A stretch of DNA of 5,783 nt from Thermoplasmatota archaeon (GCA_022848785.1 JAJISK010000057.1:1-5783), one strand, 5' to 3'. Shown: positions 1 to 5,783, counted from the stretch's first letter. Notes: generated by a model from the letters alone, not told the origin. Made by a program: numbers and translations.

Positions 1-1
1 A

Positions 2-238
2 CCCATCGCGTCGGACAGCCTCCTCCATCACAAAGGCGCCATCGGCTCGGTCTTCGCGGTGCTGTTCGGGTACACGGTCCAGCCGGAGTGGGCGCGATTG
101 ATTGCCCACGTCGCTTATCTGGCAGCGATCCTCCCCCTGGTAATCGTGATATATGTCCGTCCCGACACCGTGGCGAGGCTCGGGGCGCGTCTCAGGCGTT
201 CCCTCGTCATCCGCGGGCAGGCCCCCCACGAGGACTGA
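2..238 (+). CDS. FTR1-family iron permease, C-terminal fragment (5' end outside window)
   Basis: The open frame enters from the left edge and ends at TGA 236-238, giving 78 visible residues. It starts with SDSLLHHKGAIGSVFAVLFG, followed by YTVQPEWARLIAHVAYL and a hydrophobic stretch (visible residues about 33-52) that reads as the last transmembrane helix. A short basic, polar tail ends in APHED. The layout of 'SLLHxxGxIGSVFAVLFGY', a WAR segment and a final helix resembles the C-terminus of FTR1-like high-affinity iron permeases, which move iron across the cytoplasmic membrane. The diagnostic REXXE iron-binding motifs of FTR1 lie further upstream and are not in the window, so the assignment rests on the C-terminal pattern alone. 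It could be another polytopic membrane protein. The next gene on the same strand starts about 60 nt downstream. Confidence 0.68.
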   Translation, partial: PIASDSLLHHKGAIGSVFAVLFGYTVQPEWARLIAHVAYLAAILPLVIVIYVRPDTVARLGARLRRSLVIRGQAPHED

Positions 239-268
239 GCGCATCGGGCGCCGGGATCCTCCCCAACG

Positions 269-274
269 CTTTTC
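269..274 (+). promoter_or_regulatory. Possible weak TATA-like box for the trans-sulfuration gene
   Basis: CTTTTC is centred about 27 nt upstream of ATG 299. It is the only T-run in the otherwise GC-rich 60-nt gap after the permease fragment, and no Shine-Dalgarno sequence precedes the ATG. This matches the spacing of an archaeal TATA box driving a leaderless message. The same short T-tract could instead act as a weak terminator for the upstream gene. This is positional inference only. Confidence 0.25.
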
Positions 275-298
275 TCGCCCTTGCGTCTCGTCCTCGGG

Positions 299-1471
299 AT
301 GACCATCGACGACTGGAAGGTTGACACGCTTGCGGCACACCTGGCTCGACGTGGGGGACCGGGGCCCGTGGTGGATCCCATCTCGGTGAGCACCACATAC
401 CGGCTGCGGGACGTGAAGGAGGGGGCCCGCTACGCTCTGGAAAAGGCGCCCATCGGGCTGTACGGCCGGTGGGGCACCCCGACGAACCGCTCCGTAGAGG
501 AGGCCGTTGCGGCCCTCGAAGGGGGCACCCACGCCCTCGTCACCGCCTCCGGGATGGGCGCGATCTCCTCAGCCATCATGGCGACGGTCGCGCAGGGCGA
601 CCACATCGTGGCCGGGAAGAGTCTGTATAGCGGGACGGCCGAGATGATGCTCCACTACCTCCCGCGTTTCGGGGTGGAGACGACGTTCGTCGATCCCACC
701 CAACCGGGGGCCTTCCGGGAGGCGGTTCGCGAGGAGACGGCGGTGGTCTACATCGAGACGCCGGCCAACCCCACGATGTCTCTGACCGACATGGAGGAGG
801 CGGCCGAGGCAGCGCATACGGTCGGCGCCCTCGCCGTGGCAGACAACACCTTCGCTTCCCCCATCAACCAGAGGCCCCTGGATTTCGGGGTCGACGTCGT
901 CCTCCACTCCGCCACGAAGTACCTAGGCGGCCACGCGGACGTCACCGGGGGCGCGGTGGTCCTCGCCAATCAGGGGCTCTTCGAGAAAATCTGGGATGTG
1001 TACAAGCTCCTCGGGCCCACCCTCGGGGCCGTGGATGCTTTCTTGATCGCCCGGGGCATCAAGACTCTCCCCCTCCGCGTGCACCGCGAGAACGCCACGG
1101 CCCAGGGGCTGGCCGAGTTCCTGGTGGACGATCCCCGTGTGGCCGCGGTCCACTACCCAGGCCTTCCCACCTTCCCCCAGTATGACCTCGCGCGACGCCA
1201 GATGTCCGGGTTCGGCGGGGTCTTCTCCTTCGACCTCGCGGGCGGCTACGGAGCGGCGGTTCGATTTGCCGAGGGTGTGAAAGTGGCAAGCCTCGCCGTA
1301 AGCCTCGGGAGTGTCGAGACGTTGGTGGAACACCCGGCGAGCATCACCCATGGGATGCTGACACCGGAAGAACGCACGGCGGCCGGGGTCGAGGAGGGCC
1401 TCATTCGTGTGAGTGTGGGGTTAGAGGACCCGGAGGACCTGAAGGAGGACTTCGCTCAAGCCTTGGCCTGA
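299..1471 (+). CDS. Trans-sulfuration PLP enzyme (cystathionine gamma-synthase/lyase family)
   Basis: Cytosolic fold-type I PLP enzyme of the Cys/Met metabolism family, which makes or cleaves cystathionine or related thioethers. From ATG 299 it has 390 residues, the usual family length of 380-400. Residues here count from ATG 299. A YGRWGTPTN block near 55-63 supplies the Tyr and Arg that bind the cofactor phosphate of the neighbouring subunit. TASGMGAIS (about 82-90) forms the phosphate-binding loop. VADNTFASP (about 180-188) holds the Asp that pairs with the pyridine N. HSATKYLGGH carries the Schiff-base Lys207. SLGSVETLVEHPASITHG and LIRVSVGLEDPEDL are the C-terminal family signatures. After the active-site Tyr (LYSGT) the position that is Cys116 in methionine gamma-lyase is Gly, which favours gamma-synthase or cystathionine lyase over methionine gamma-lyase. 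Sequence alone does not decide which. A TTG at 281 would add six residues (MRLVLG). ATG 299 is preferred because the family usually begins just before the 'DTLAAHLARR' segment. The last 16 nt overlap the convergent methyltransferase gene. Confidence 0.93.
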   Translation: MTIDDWKVDTLAAHLARRGGPGPVVDPISVSTTYRLRDVKEGARYALEKAPIGLYGRWGTPTNRSVEEAVAALEGGTHALVTASGMGAISSAIMATVAQGDHIVAGKSLYSGTAEMMLHYLPRFGVETTFVDPTQPGAFREAVREETAVVYIETPANPTMSLTDMEEAAEAAHTVGALAVADNTFASPINQRPLDFGVDVVLHSATKYLGGHADVTGGAVVLANQGLFEKIWDVYKLLGPTLGAVDAFLIARGIKTLPLRVHRENATAQGLAEFLVDDPRVAAVHYPGLPTFPQYDLARRQMSGFGGVFSFDLAGGYGAAVRFAEGVKVASLAVSLGSVETLVEHPASITHGMLTPEERTAAGVEEGLIRVSVGLEDPEDLKEDFAQALA

Positions 1472-1941
1472 TCCTCTTCCTGGAGGGCGCCTTCGAGCCG
1501 GAGGAGGTTGACCTTCCACTCGATGCCGGCACTGAAGCCGCCCAAGCGCCCGCTGCTCTCGATGACGCGGTGGCAGGGGACCACGATGCAGGTCCGGTTC
1601 TTGCTCAGGGTGTAGGCCACGGCCCGGTACGCCCGGGGGTTTCCGATGGTCTCCGCAATGTCCCGGTAGCTGCGCACCTCGCCGTAGGGGATCCGCCGGG
1701 TGGCCTGAAGGACCTTGACTTCGAATGGCGTGTAACCGGAGAAGTCCACGGGATGGTTGGAAAGGTTCACCGGTTCCCCCCCGAAGTATCGCGCTAGGTC
1801 CAGGCTCAATTCCGTCTCCGGGTCATCTCCGGAGGTGGTCACGTCGTCCGTCAACACCACGCCCCGAACCGCCTCCGCCTCCTCGCACACGTCCACCCGA
1901 CCGAAGGCTGTCTGGAGGGAGGTGACCTTCATCCTTCTCAC
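1456..1941 (-). CDS. ogt: Methylated-DNA--[protein]-cysteine S-methyltransferase (O6-alkylguanine repair)
   Basis: Suicide DNA-repair protein that transfers the alkyl group from O6-alkylguanine to its own cysteine. It has 161 residues from GTG 1941, typical of the small single-domain Ogt/MGMT form without an Ada domain. Residues 1-65 are the variable N-terminal domain. From about 70 the conserved domain follows: FEVKVLQATRRIPYGEVRSY, NPRAYRAVAYTLSKN and VPCHRVIESSGRLGGFSAG. Cys123 in PCHRV is the acceptor. Tyr92 (in RSY) and Arg106 (in YRAV) match the residues that rotate the phosphate and flip the base in characterised members, so it looks active. The start is ambiguous: GTG 1941 gives MRRMKV, while ATG at 1932 gives MKVTSLQ. 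The ATG has AGAAGG directly in front with no spacer, so it is not an obvious SD start. The gene lies 23 nt after the ADP-forming synthetase and probably shares its transcript. Its last 16 nt overlap the convergent PLP-enzyme gene. Confidence 0.93.
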   Translation of the reverse strand: MRRMKVTSLQTAFGRVDVCEEAEAVRGVVLTDDVTTSGDDPETELSLDLARYFGGEPVNLSNHPVDFSGYTPFEVKVLQATRRIPYGEVRSYRDIAETIGNPRAYRAVAYTLSKNRTCIVVPCHRVIESSGRLGGFSAGIEWKVNLLRLEGALQEEDQAKA

Positions 1942-1964
1942 CTATGCGGTCCGGAGCCTTGAGG

Positions 1965-4106
1965 TTAACTGGCCCCCTTCTCGAGGGGGGTGAGGAGGAT
2001 CCGCGCGTCGACGACCTTGCATCCCTTCCCTTTCTCGAAAACCAGGTAGGGGTTGATGTCCACGGCCTCGATCGCGGGGAAATCCTGGACGAGCTGGGAG
2101 AGGCGCTGCAGGCTCTCCGCCAGCCCGGTCACGTCCGAGGGGCGCTCCCCTCGGACTCCCTCAAGGATCGGATAGCTCCGAATCCCCTGGACCATGCGGA
2201 GGGCGTCCGCGTCCGTGATGGGCGTGAGCCGGAAGACCACGTCGTTGAGGACCTCTACGTAAATGCCGCCCAGGCCGAACACGAGCATCGGCCCGAACTT
2301 CTCGTCGAGGTTCATGCCCATGATCGTCTCCTTCCCGCCGCGGGCATACTCCTGAACCATCCACTCCTCAATCTCGAAGCCCTCCTTCGCCAGTCGGCGT
2401 GAGAGGGTGCGATGGTGGTCGTCCAGCTCCTGCCTCGTTCGAACGTCGAGCACAACCGCGCCGTAATCCGTCTTGTGGAGAATCTCGGGATGGACGGCTT
2501 TGAAGGCCACCGGATAGCCAATCTCCTCCGCCGCGGCCTGGGCTTGGGGAAGGGTGCCTACCAGCCGCGACCGGACGATGCGAAAGCCGTAGCATCGAAG
2601 GAGTTCGAGGGCCTCCATCTCATGCAGACGGGTCCGCCGTTCCTGGACCGCGCTTTCGACGATCTCCCGCGACCGTTTTCTTCGAACCCGGAACCGTCGA
2701 TACGTGCCCTCGTCCCGTTCGAGGTACTCTTGGTACCGTCGCATGGCGGCCAGTGCCCGAGCCGCGCTCTCTGGGAAGAGGTAGGTAGGAACGCCGTGTT
2801 CCACGAGTTCGGTCACTCCAGGAGACTGTTCCCCCCGGCCGAGGAAGGTACTCACCACCGGTTTCGACTGTTTCTTCGCGGCCCGCCAGATGGATCGCGC
2901 GACGGCGACCTCGTTCTCCACGATGGGAGGGACGCTGATCACCAGCAGCGCGTCCACGTTCGGGTCCTTCAACACGGCGTCCACCGCGAGCCCGTACCGC
3001 TTCGCGTCGGCATCCGCGATCAGGTCCACGGGGTTGACGGGACTCGCTTCCTCGGGGATGCGTGCGCGCAGGTACGCAGTGGTCTTATCGGTCAGGACCG
3101 CCGGTTCCATCCCCACGCCGACGATCGCGTCCATGGCCATGATGCCCGGTCCCCCGCCGTTCGTGACCACGGCCATCCTACGCCCTTGCGGAAGGGGTTG
3201 CATCGAGAAGGCCGCCCCGAGGTCGAAGAGCTCCGCGATGGTGTTCGCCCGGAGGACGCCGGTCTGCTCGAAGAGGGCTTGGGTGCCCACATCGGGCCCG
3301 GCCAATGCACCTGTGTGGCTGGCGGCCGCCCGCCGTCCCGCCTCCGTGCGGCCCGACTTTAGGGCGAGGATGGGCTTCCCCTTCGAGACCCGGCGGGCAA
3401 TCGGCATGAACTCCCGCGGCGACCCGAAGCTCTCGATGTACAGGAGGATGAGGTCCGTCTGGTCGTCCCCCGCAAGGTACTCAATCAGTTCGTTGAGGGA
3501 GACGTCCGCGGCGTTTCCCAGGCTCACGAACTTCGAGAGACCTACCCCCCGGTTCCGGGCTTGCTGGAGGATGGCGACGCCGAGCGCCCCGCTCTGGGTC
3601 ATGAAGGCGATGTTCCCCCGGAGCGGAAGAATGGGCGAGAAGGTCGCATCCATCTGGACGCGGGAGTGGGTGTTGATGACCCCCATGCAGTTCGGGCCCA
3701 CCATGACCATCCCGTGTTCCCGGACCAGTTCCTCCAGTTCCTCCTCGAGCTGCCGCCCCTTCGGCCCGACCTCGCTGAACCCCGAGGTGATTACGATGAG
3801 CGCCCGGACCCCCTTCGTCCCGGCCTCCTCGACGACCCGGAGGACATGCGCGGAGGGGACCACGATTACGGCGAGCTCCACCGGATCCGGGATGTCCAGC
3901 ACGGAAGGATAAGCCCGGATCGAGTGGATGGACCCGGCGCGAGGATTTACCGGGTACACGCGCCCTCTGAATCGGTAAGCCAGCAAGCTATGGAGGATTT
4001 CCCACCCTACCTTACGTTCGGAGCGAGAGGCCCCCACGACCGCGATGGACTCGGGGGAGAAGAGGCTCTCGAGCCGATTCGGCATCCTCTTCGCCAAGGG
4101 AGGCAT
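1965..4106 (-). CDS. ADP-forming acetyl/acyl-CoA synthetase, fused alpha and beta subunits
   Basis: Interconverts acyl-CoA + ADP + Pi and acid + CoA + ATP. In archaea this is the main acetate-producing, ATP-yielding step of sugar and peptide breakdown. It has 713 residues, the normal size for the alpha-beta fusion. Residues about 14-140 form the CoA-binding Rossmann domain (SIAVVGASRSERKVG; VGPNCMGVIN at about 136-145). About 160-300 is the ligase domain with MTQSGALG and the phosphorylatable His264 in SHTGALAG. The third alpha domain spans about 310-455 (VTNGGGPGIMAMD, then SPVNPVDLIADAD). A basic linker (about 469-495, RRFRVRRKRSR) leads to an ATP-grasp beta part of about 495-705, with His544 in ILHKTDYGAV, VQEYARGGKETIMGM and AVDINPYLV. 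Both phosphate-carrying histidines are present and there is no GNAT domain, so this is an enzyme rather than a Pat-type protein acetyltransferase, whose ligase half is usually degenerate. Substrate range cannot be read from the sequence. ATG 4106 has AAGG 8 nt upstream; a second ATG at 4085 lacks a spaced SD. Confidence 0.94.
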   Translation of the reverse strand: MPPLAKRMPNRLESLFSPESIAVVGASRSERKVGWEILHSLLAYRFRGRVYPVNPRAGSIHSIRAYPSVLDIPDPVELAVIVVPSAHVLRVVEEAGTKGVRALIVITSGFSEVGPKGRQLEEELEELVREHGMVMVGPNCMGVINTHSRVQMDATFSPILPLRGNIAFMTQSGALGVAILQQARNRGVGLSKFVSLGNAADVSLNELIEYLAGDDQTDLILLYIESFGSPREFMPIARRVSKGKPILALKSGRTEAGRRAAASHTGALAGPDVGTQALFEQTGVLRANTIAELFDLGAAFSMQPLPQGRRMAVVTNGGGPGIMAMDAIVGVGMEPAVLTDKTTAYLRARIPEEASPVNPVDLIADADAKRYGLAVDAVLKDPNVDALLVISVPPIVENEVAVARSIWRAAKKQSKPVVSTFLGRGEQSPGVTELVEHGVPTYLFPESAARALAAMRRYQEYLERDEGTYRRFRVRRKRSREIVESAVQERRTRLHEMEALELLRCYGFRIVRSRLVGTLPQAQAAAEEIGYPVAFKAVHPEILHKTDYGAVVLDVRTRQELDDHHRTLSRRLAKEGFEIEEWMVQEYARGGKETIMGMNLDEKFGPMLVFGLGGIYVEVLNDVVFRLTPITDADALRMVQGIRSYPILEGVRGERPSDVTGLAESLQRLSQLVQDFPAIEAVDINPYLVFEKGKGCKVVDARILLTPLEKGAS

Positions 4107-4115
4107 CCGCTTAAC

Positions 4116-4119
4116 CTTA
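4116..4119 (-). promoter_or_regulatory. Ribosome binding site candidate for the ADP-forming synthetase
   Basis: On the minus strand the bases before ATG 4106 read CTAAGGTTAAGCGG. The AAGG core sits about 8 nt from the ATG and overlaps the stop codon of the acs-remnant frame. It is short, but it supports 4106 over the internal ATG at 4085, and it fits translation from a longer transcript rather than a leaderless one. Confidence 0.3.
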
Positions 4120-4620
4120 GGGGAGCCGGGAGCAAGGCGTGGACGGGCTCAGGCGTCCTCGAGTTCCTAAATCAAGTGCTCCACGACGGACCCCTCGCCG
4201 TTTCAACCCATTCGCGACCCGGTTCACCTCCGCCTGAAGTTCCCGGTAGGTGAGCGTGCGCCGATCTTCGTCCTCTTCGCCCTGCCATATGATGGCCGGT
4301 TTCTCCCCGCGCCCCTGGAGGAGGTGCCGATCCAGGCAGTTGTAGGACGCGTTCAGTTTGCCGCCGGCGAAAAAACGGACATAGGGCCCCCCTCGCTTCG
4401 CGACCCCCGCGAAATCGTACCATAGGACCTCGTCCCACTTGCGAAACCACTCGACCGTCTCCTCGGCCTGCCTGGCCAAGAAGGCCTCCGGGTGATCGAG
4501 GGACTCCCGGTACAGCTCCTCGTACTCCGCTAGGCTTCGGATGTGGGCCTGCTTGCTGAGTTTCTCGGGAGGAAGGAACACCCGATCCTCCCGAAACATC
4601 GAGGCGATTTCTCGATCCAT
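4117..4620 (-). pseudogene. acs: AMP-forming acetyl-CoA synthetase, internally deleted remnant
   Basis: Intact Acs (about 630-660 residues) makes acetyl-CoA from acetate, ATP and CoA by way of acetyl-AMP. This frame encodes only 167 residues. Residues 1-147 align in order with the Acs N-terminus: FLPPEKLSKQAHI, AEYEELYRESLDHPEAF, WDEVLWYDF, FFAGGKLNASYNCLDRHL, EKPAIIWQGE, RTLTYRELQAEVNRVANGL and RRGVRRG. The expected continuation (DRV.. and the whole adenylating body with its A3-A8 motifs) is missing, and the remaining 20 residues (ALDLGTRGRL...) have no Acs character. In the +1 frame across the same spot the DNA reads SVVEHLI, TAG, ELEDA, TGA (4149-4190), which resembles the extreme C-terminus of Acs ('DPxVVExLIxE'). 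I infer loss of about 1.4 kb with a frameshift at the junction. No stop or frameshift interrupts the first 147 codons, so the loss is recent or an assembly artefact. No ATP-binding or catalytic lysine remains, so the product cannot be a synthetase. The frame ends 10 nt before the ADP-forming synthetase. Confidence 0.85.
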
Positions 4621-4622
4621 GT

Positions 4623-4640
4623 CGCCGGCCCCGCCGGCCC
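4623..4640. repeat. Two tandem copies of a 9-mer just upstream of the acs remnant
   Basis: CGCCGGCCC occurs twice head to tail (4623-4631 and 4632-4640), ending 2 nt from the remnant's ATG. On the coding (minus) strand this puts GGGCCGGCG twice directly in front of the start. It occupies the position where a ribosome site would lie. Each copy contains the self-complementary GCCGGC, so a GC hairpin could form there. It may be chance in GC-rich DNA. Confidence 0.5.
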
Positions 4641-4693
4641 GCCAGACGAGATCGAGGATACGTGAACCCTATCTTGGGCTGCCTACATGCCGC

Positions 4694-4701
4694 CTTTAAG
4701 G
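4694..4701 (+). promoter_or_regulatory. TATA-like box in the divergent acs/acuC intergenic region
   Basis: CTTTAAGG is an A/T island in GC-rich DNA, centred about 26-27 nt before GTG 4724. That is the spacing expected for an archaeal TATA box driving a transcript that begins at the start codon. It lies in a near-palindrome, GCCTT-T-AAGGC (4692-4702), so the minus strand reads CCTTAAAGG. It could also serve the acs remnant with a leader of about 50 nt. No clear purine-rich BRE precedes it on either strand. This is a positional prediction. Confidence 0.45.
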
Positions 4702-4723
4702 CGCCCGCACTCTTCCCGAGACG

Positions 4724-5783
4724 GTGCTCCCCTCCCTCCTGATCTACGACGAGCGCTTCCTGGACTACAACTTCGGTCCGGCCCACCCCTTCCAGCAGGG
4801 ACGCGTCAAACTCGCTCGTGACCTCATGGCCGCCCTGGGCCTCTTGGATCACGAGGGATCGCCGGAGGAGACGGCCCTCCCTGCCTCGGAAGACCACCTT
4901 CTCCTCGCCCACGCCGCGGAGTATTTGGAGGTCGTCCGACGCGCCGGCCGGGACCCTGCCAGGGCCGGAGACCGCTACCTACGCTACGGCCTGGGAACTG
5001 CGGACAATCCCCTCTTCCCCGGGATGTACGAGGCCGCCGCCCTCGCGGCGGGAGGCACCCTCGCGGCGATGCATGCCGTGCAGAGAGGGGAGGTCCGAAA
5101 CGCGTTCAACCTCGGTGGCGGGTTTCATCACGCCCACCGCGCGCGGGCCTCCGGCTTCTGCATCTTCAACGACCTCTCCGTGGCGATTCATCACCTCCTC
5201 CAGGAGGGCGTCTCCCGCATCCTCTACCTCGACGTCGACGCCCACCACGGGGACGGCGTCCAATACGCCTTCTACGAGGACCCGCGGGTCCTGACCATCT
5301 CCCTCCACGAGGACGGACGATACCTCTTCCCCGGGACGGGCTTTGTCGAGGAGGTGGGCGAAGGGGAAGGCGAGGGGTATAGCGTCAACGTGCCTTTGCC
5401 GCCCCAGACGGGGGACGAGGCCTACCTGGCGGCGTTTCGCGAAATCGTTCCGCCCCTGGCCGAGGCGTTCCGCCCCGAACTCCTCCTCAACCAGTTTGGC
5501 ATCGACACCTACGTTACGGATCCCCTGACGCACCTCGGCCTGGGAACTTCTGCCTATCAGGCCATTGCGCGGGAGGTGCATACCATCGCGGACCGCGTTT
5601 GTGGCGGCCGCTGGGTGGTGACCGGGGGTGGTGGATACGAGCCGTCGGCGGTCGCGCGAGCCTGGGCCCTCGTCTTCGGGGAGATGCGCGGTTCCGAGAT
5701 GGTCGACCCGATTCCGGAAGACTGGGAATCCCTATACCGGACGCTCTTCGGTCGCGAGCTGGGAACCAAAGGCCTCGTCGACC
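4724..5783 (+). CDS. acuC: AcuC-type Zn-dependent protein deacylase (class I/II HDAC fold), 3' end outside window
   Basis: Arginase/deacetylase-fold hydrolase that removes acyl groups from protein lysines. The frame runs from GTG 4724 to the right edge without a stop, giving 353 residues. AcuC proteins are usually about 370-390, so only a short C-terminus should be missing. It opens with LLIYDERFLDYNFGPAHPFQ, the AcuC N-terminal pattern. The active site is complete: His135-His136 in LGGGFHHA; Zn ligands Asp172 and His174 in YLDVDAHHGDGVQ; Asp261 in NQFGIDTYVTDPLTHLGLG as third ligand; and catalytic Tyr305 in VTGGGGYE. GTG 4724 is the only plausible start, because an in-frame TAA lies at 4697-4699 and no ATG, GTG or TTG lies between. 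It has no SD and a TATA-like box about 26 nt upstream, suggesting a leaderless message. The divergent partner is the acs remnant. In Bacillus subtilis AcuC deacetylates and activates AcsA, and acuABC is divergent from acsA. A polyamine or other small-molecule deacetylase cannot be excluded. Confidence 0.92.
   Translation, partial: MLPSLLIYDERFLDYNFGPAHPFQQGRVKLARDLMAALGLLDHEGSPEETALPASEDHLLLAHAAEYLEVVRRAGRDPARAGDRYLRYGLGTADNPLFPGMYEAAALAAGGTLAAMHAVQRGEVRNAFNLGGGFHHAHRARASGFCIFNDLSVAIHHLLQEGVSRILYLDVDAHHGDGVQYAFYEDPRVLTISLHEDGRYLFPGTGFVEEVGEGEGEGYSVNVPLPPQTGDEAYLAAFREIVPPLAEAFRPELLLNQFGIDTYVTDPLTHLGLGTSAYQAIAREVHTIADRVCGGRWVVTGGGGYEPSAVARAWALVFGEMRGSEMVDPIPEDWESLYRTLFGRELGTKGLVD

Noticed and set aside
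88..396. Short frames on both strands over the permease fragment and the start of the PLP enzyme
   Set aside because: They overlap frames with recognisable family sequence and show only low-complexity Arg/Pro/Gly content.
2412..3912. Long plus-strand open frames of 316 and 340 codons opposite the ADP-forming synthetase
   Set aside because: They are antisense to a full-length, motif-complete gene. Their translations are rich in Arg, Pro, Ser and His with no recognisable motif, which is typical of GC-rich shadow frames.
1965..4106. Pat-type protein acetyltransferase that could pair with AcuC
   Set aside because: There is no GNAT domain at either end, and the catalytic histidines of the synthetase are intact.
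4167..4169. TAG read through as pyrrolysine in an Acs tail
   Set aside because: The Acs body is missing, so there is no functional reason for readthrough. Neither pyl genes nor a Pyl insertion element is visible.
3561..4253. 230-codon plus-strand open frame across the start of the ADP-forming synthetase and the acs remnant
   Set aside because: Its composition (runs of Asp, His, Arg and Gly) is that of a shadow frame, and both underlying minus-strand frames have clear homology.
4172..4912. 246-codon minus-strand open frame spanning the acs remnant, the intergenic region and the start of acuC
   Set aside because: It is out of frame with the Acs homology and antisense to the AcuC N-terminus. 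No motif was recognised.
4818..5581. Plus-strand 158-codon and minus-strand 200-codon frames inside acuC
   Set aside because: The frame from GTG 4724 carries every HDAC active-site motif across the same DNA, so these are shadows.
1..5783. CRISPR arrays, insertion sequences, tRNA or rRNA genes, attachment sites
   Set aside because: I saw no regularly spaced repeats, transposase motifs, long terminal inverted repeats or cloverleaf-like segments. The noncoding space is about 60, 23, 10 and 103 nt only.

Overview
The window is GC-rich (roughly two thirds G+C by eye, not computed) and densely coding. It most likely comes from an archaeon. The evidence is a one-polypeptide ADP-forming acyl-CoA synthetase, an AcuC/HDAC-like deacylase, few Shine-Dalgarno sequences, and a T/A-rich box about 26 nt upstream of a GTG start (the archaeal TATA plus leaderless-mRNA layout). 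A high-GC Thermoplasmatota-like euryarchaeon would fit, but this is inference from gene content. No rRNA, tRNA or phylogenetic marker is present.

Layout. (1) Positions 2-238 (+): the last 78 codons of a membrane protein resembling the C-terminus of FTR1-type iron permeases. (2) 299-1471 (+): a complete PLP-dependent trans-sulfuration enzyme of the cystathionine gamma-synthase/lyase family. (3) 1456-1941 (-): a methylated-DNA--protein-cysteine methyltransferase whose 3' end overlaps the previous gene tail to tail. (4) 1965-4106 (-): a fused alpha-beta ADP-forming acetyl/acyl-CoA synthetase (ACD). (5) 4117-4620 (-): the N-terminal ~147 codons of an AMP-forming acetyl-CoA synthetase (Acs), followed out of frame by what looks like the last few Acs codons, so this is an internally deleted acs. 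(6) 4724 to the right edge (+): an AcuC-type Zn-dependent deacylase, transcribed divergently from the acs remnant across a ~100-nt intergenic region and cut by the window end. Every stretch over 300 bases is covered by a gene.

How the genes fit together. The right-hand half is an acetyl-CoA/acetate locus. Acs activates acetate at the cost of ATP to AMP. ACD interconverts acetyl-CoA and acetate with ADP/ATP. AcuC-type deacylases are known in Bacillus subtilis to reactivate acetylated Acs, and there acuABC is divergent from acsA. The same divergent acs/acuC arrangement is visible here, but acs has lost its catalytic body while ACD sits intact immediately downstream. The short gaps (10 nt from the acs-remnant ORF to ACD, 23 nt from ACD to the methyltransferase) suggest one minus-strand transcript. 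The deletion is the most noteworthy observation. It may be a real gene loss or a metagenome assembly collapse, and read coverage would decide. I found no convincing wholly new system.
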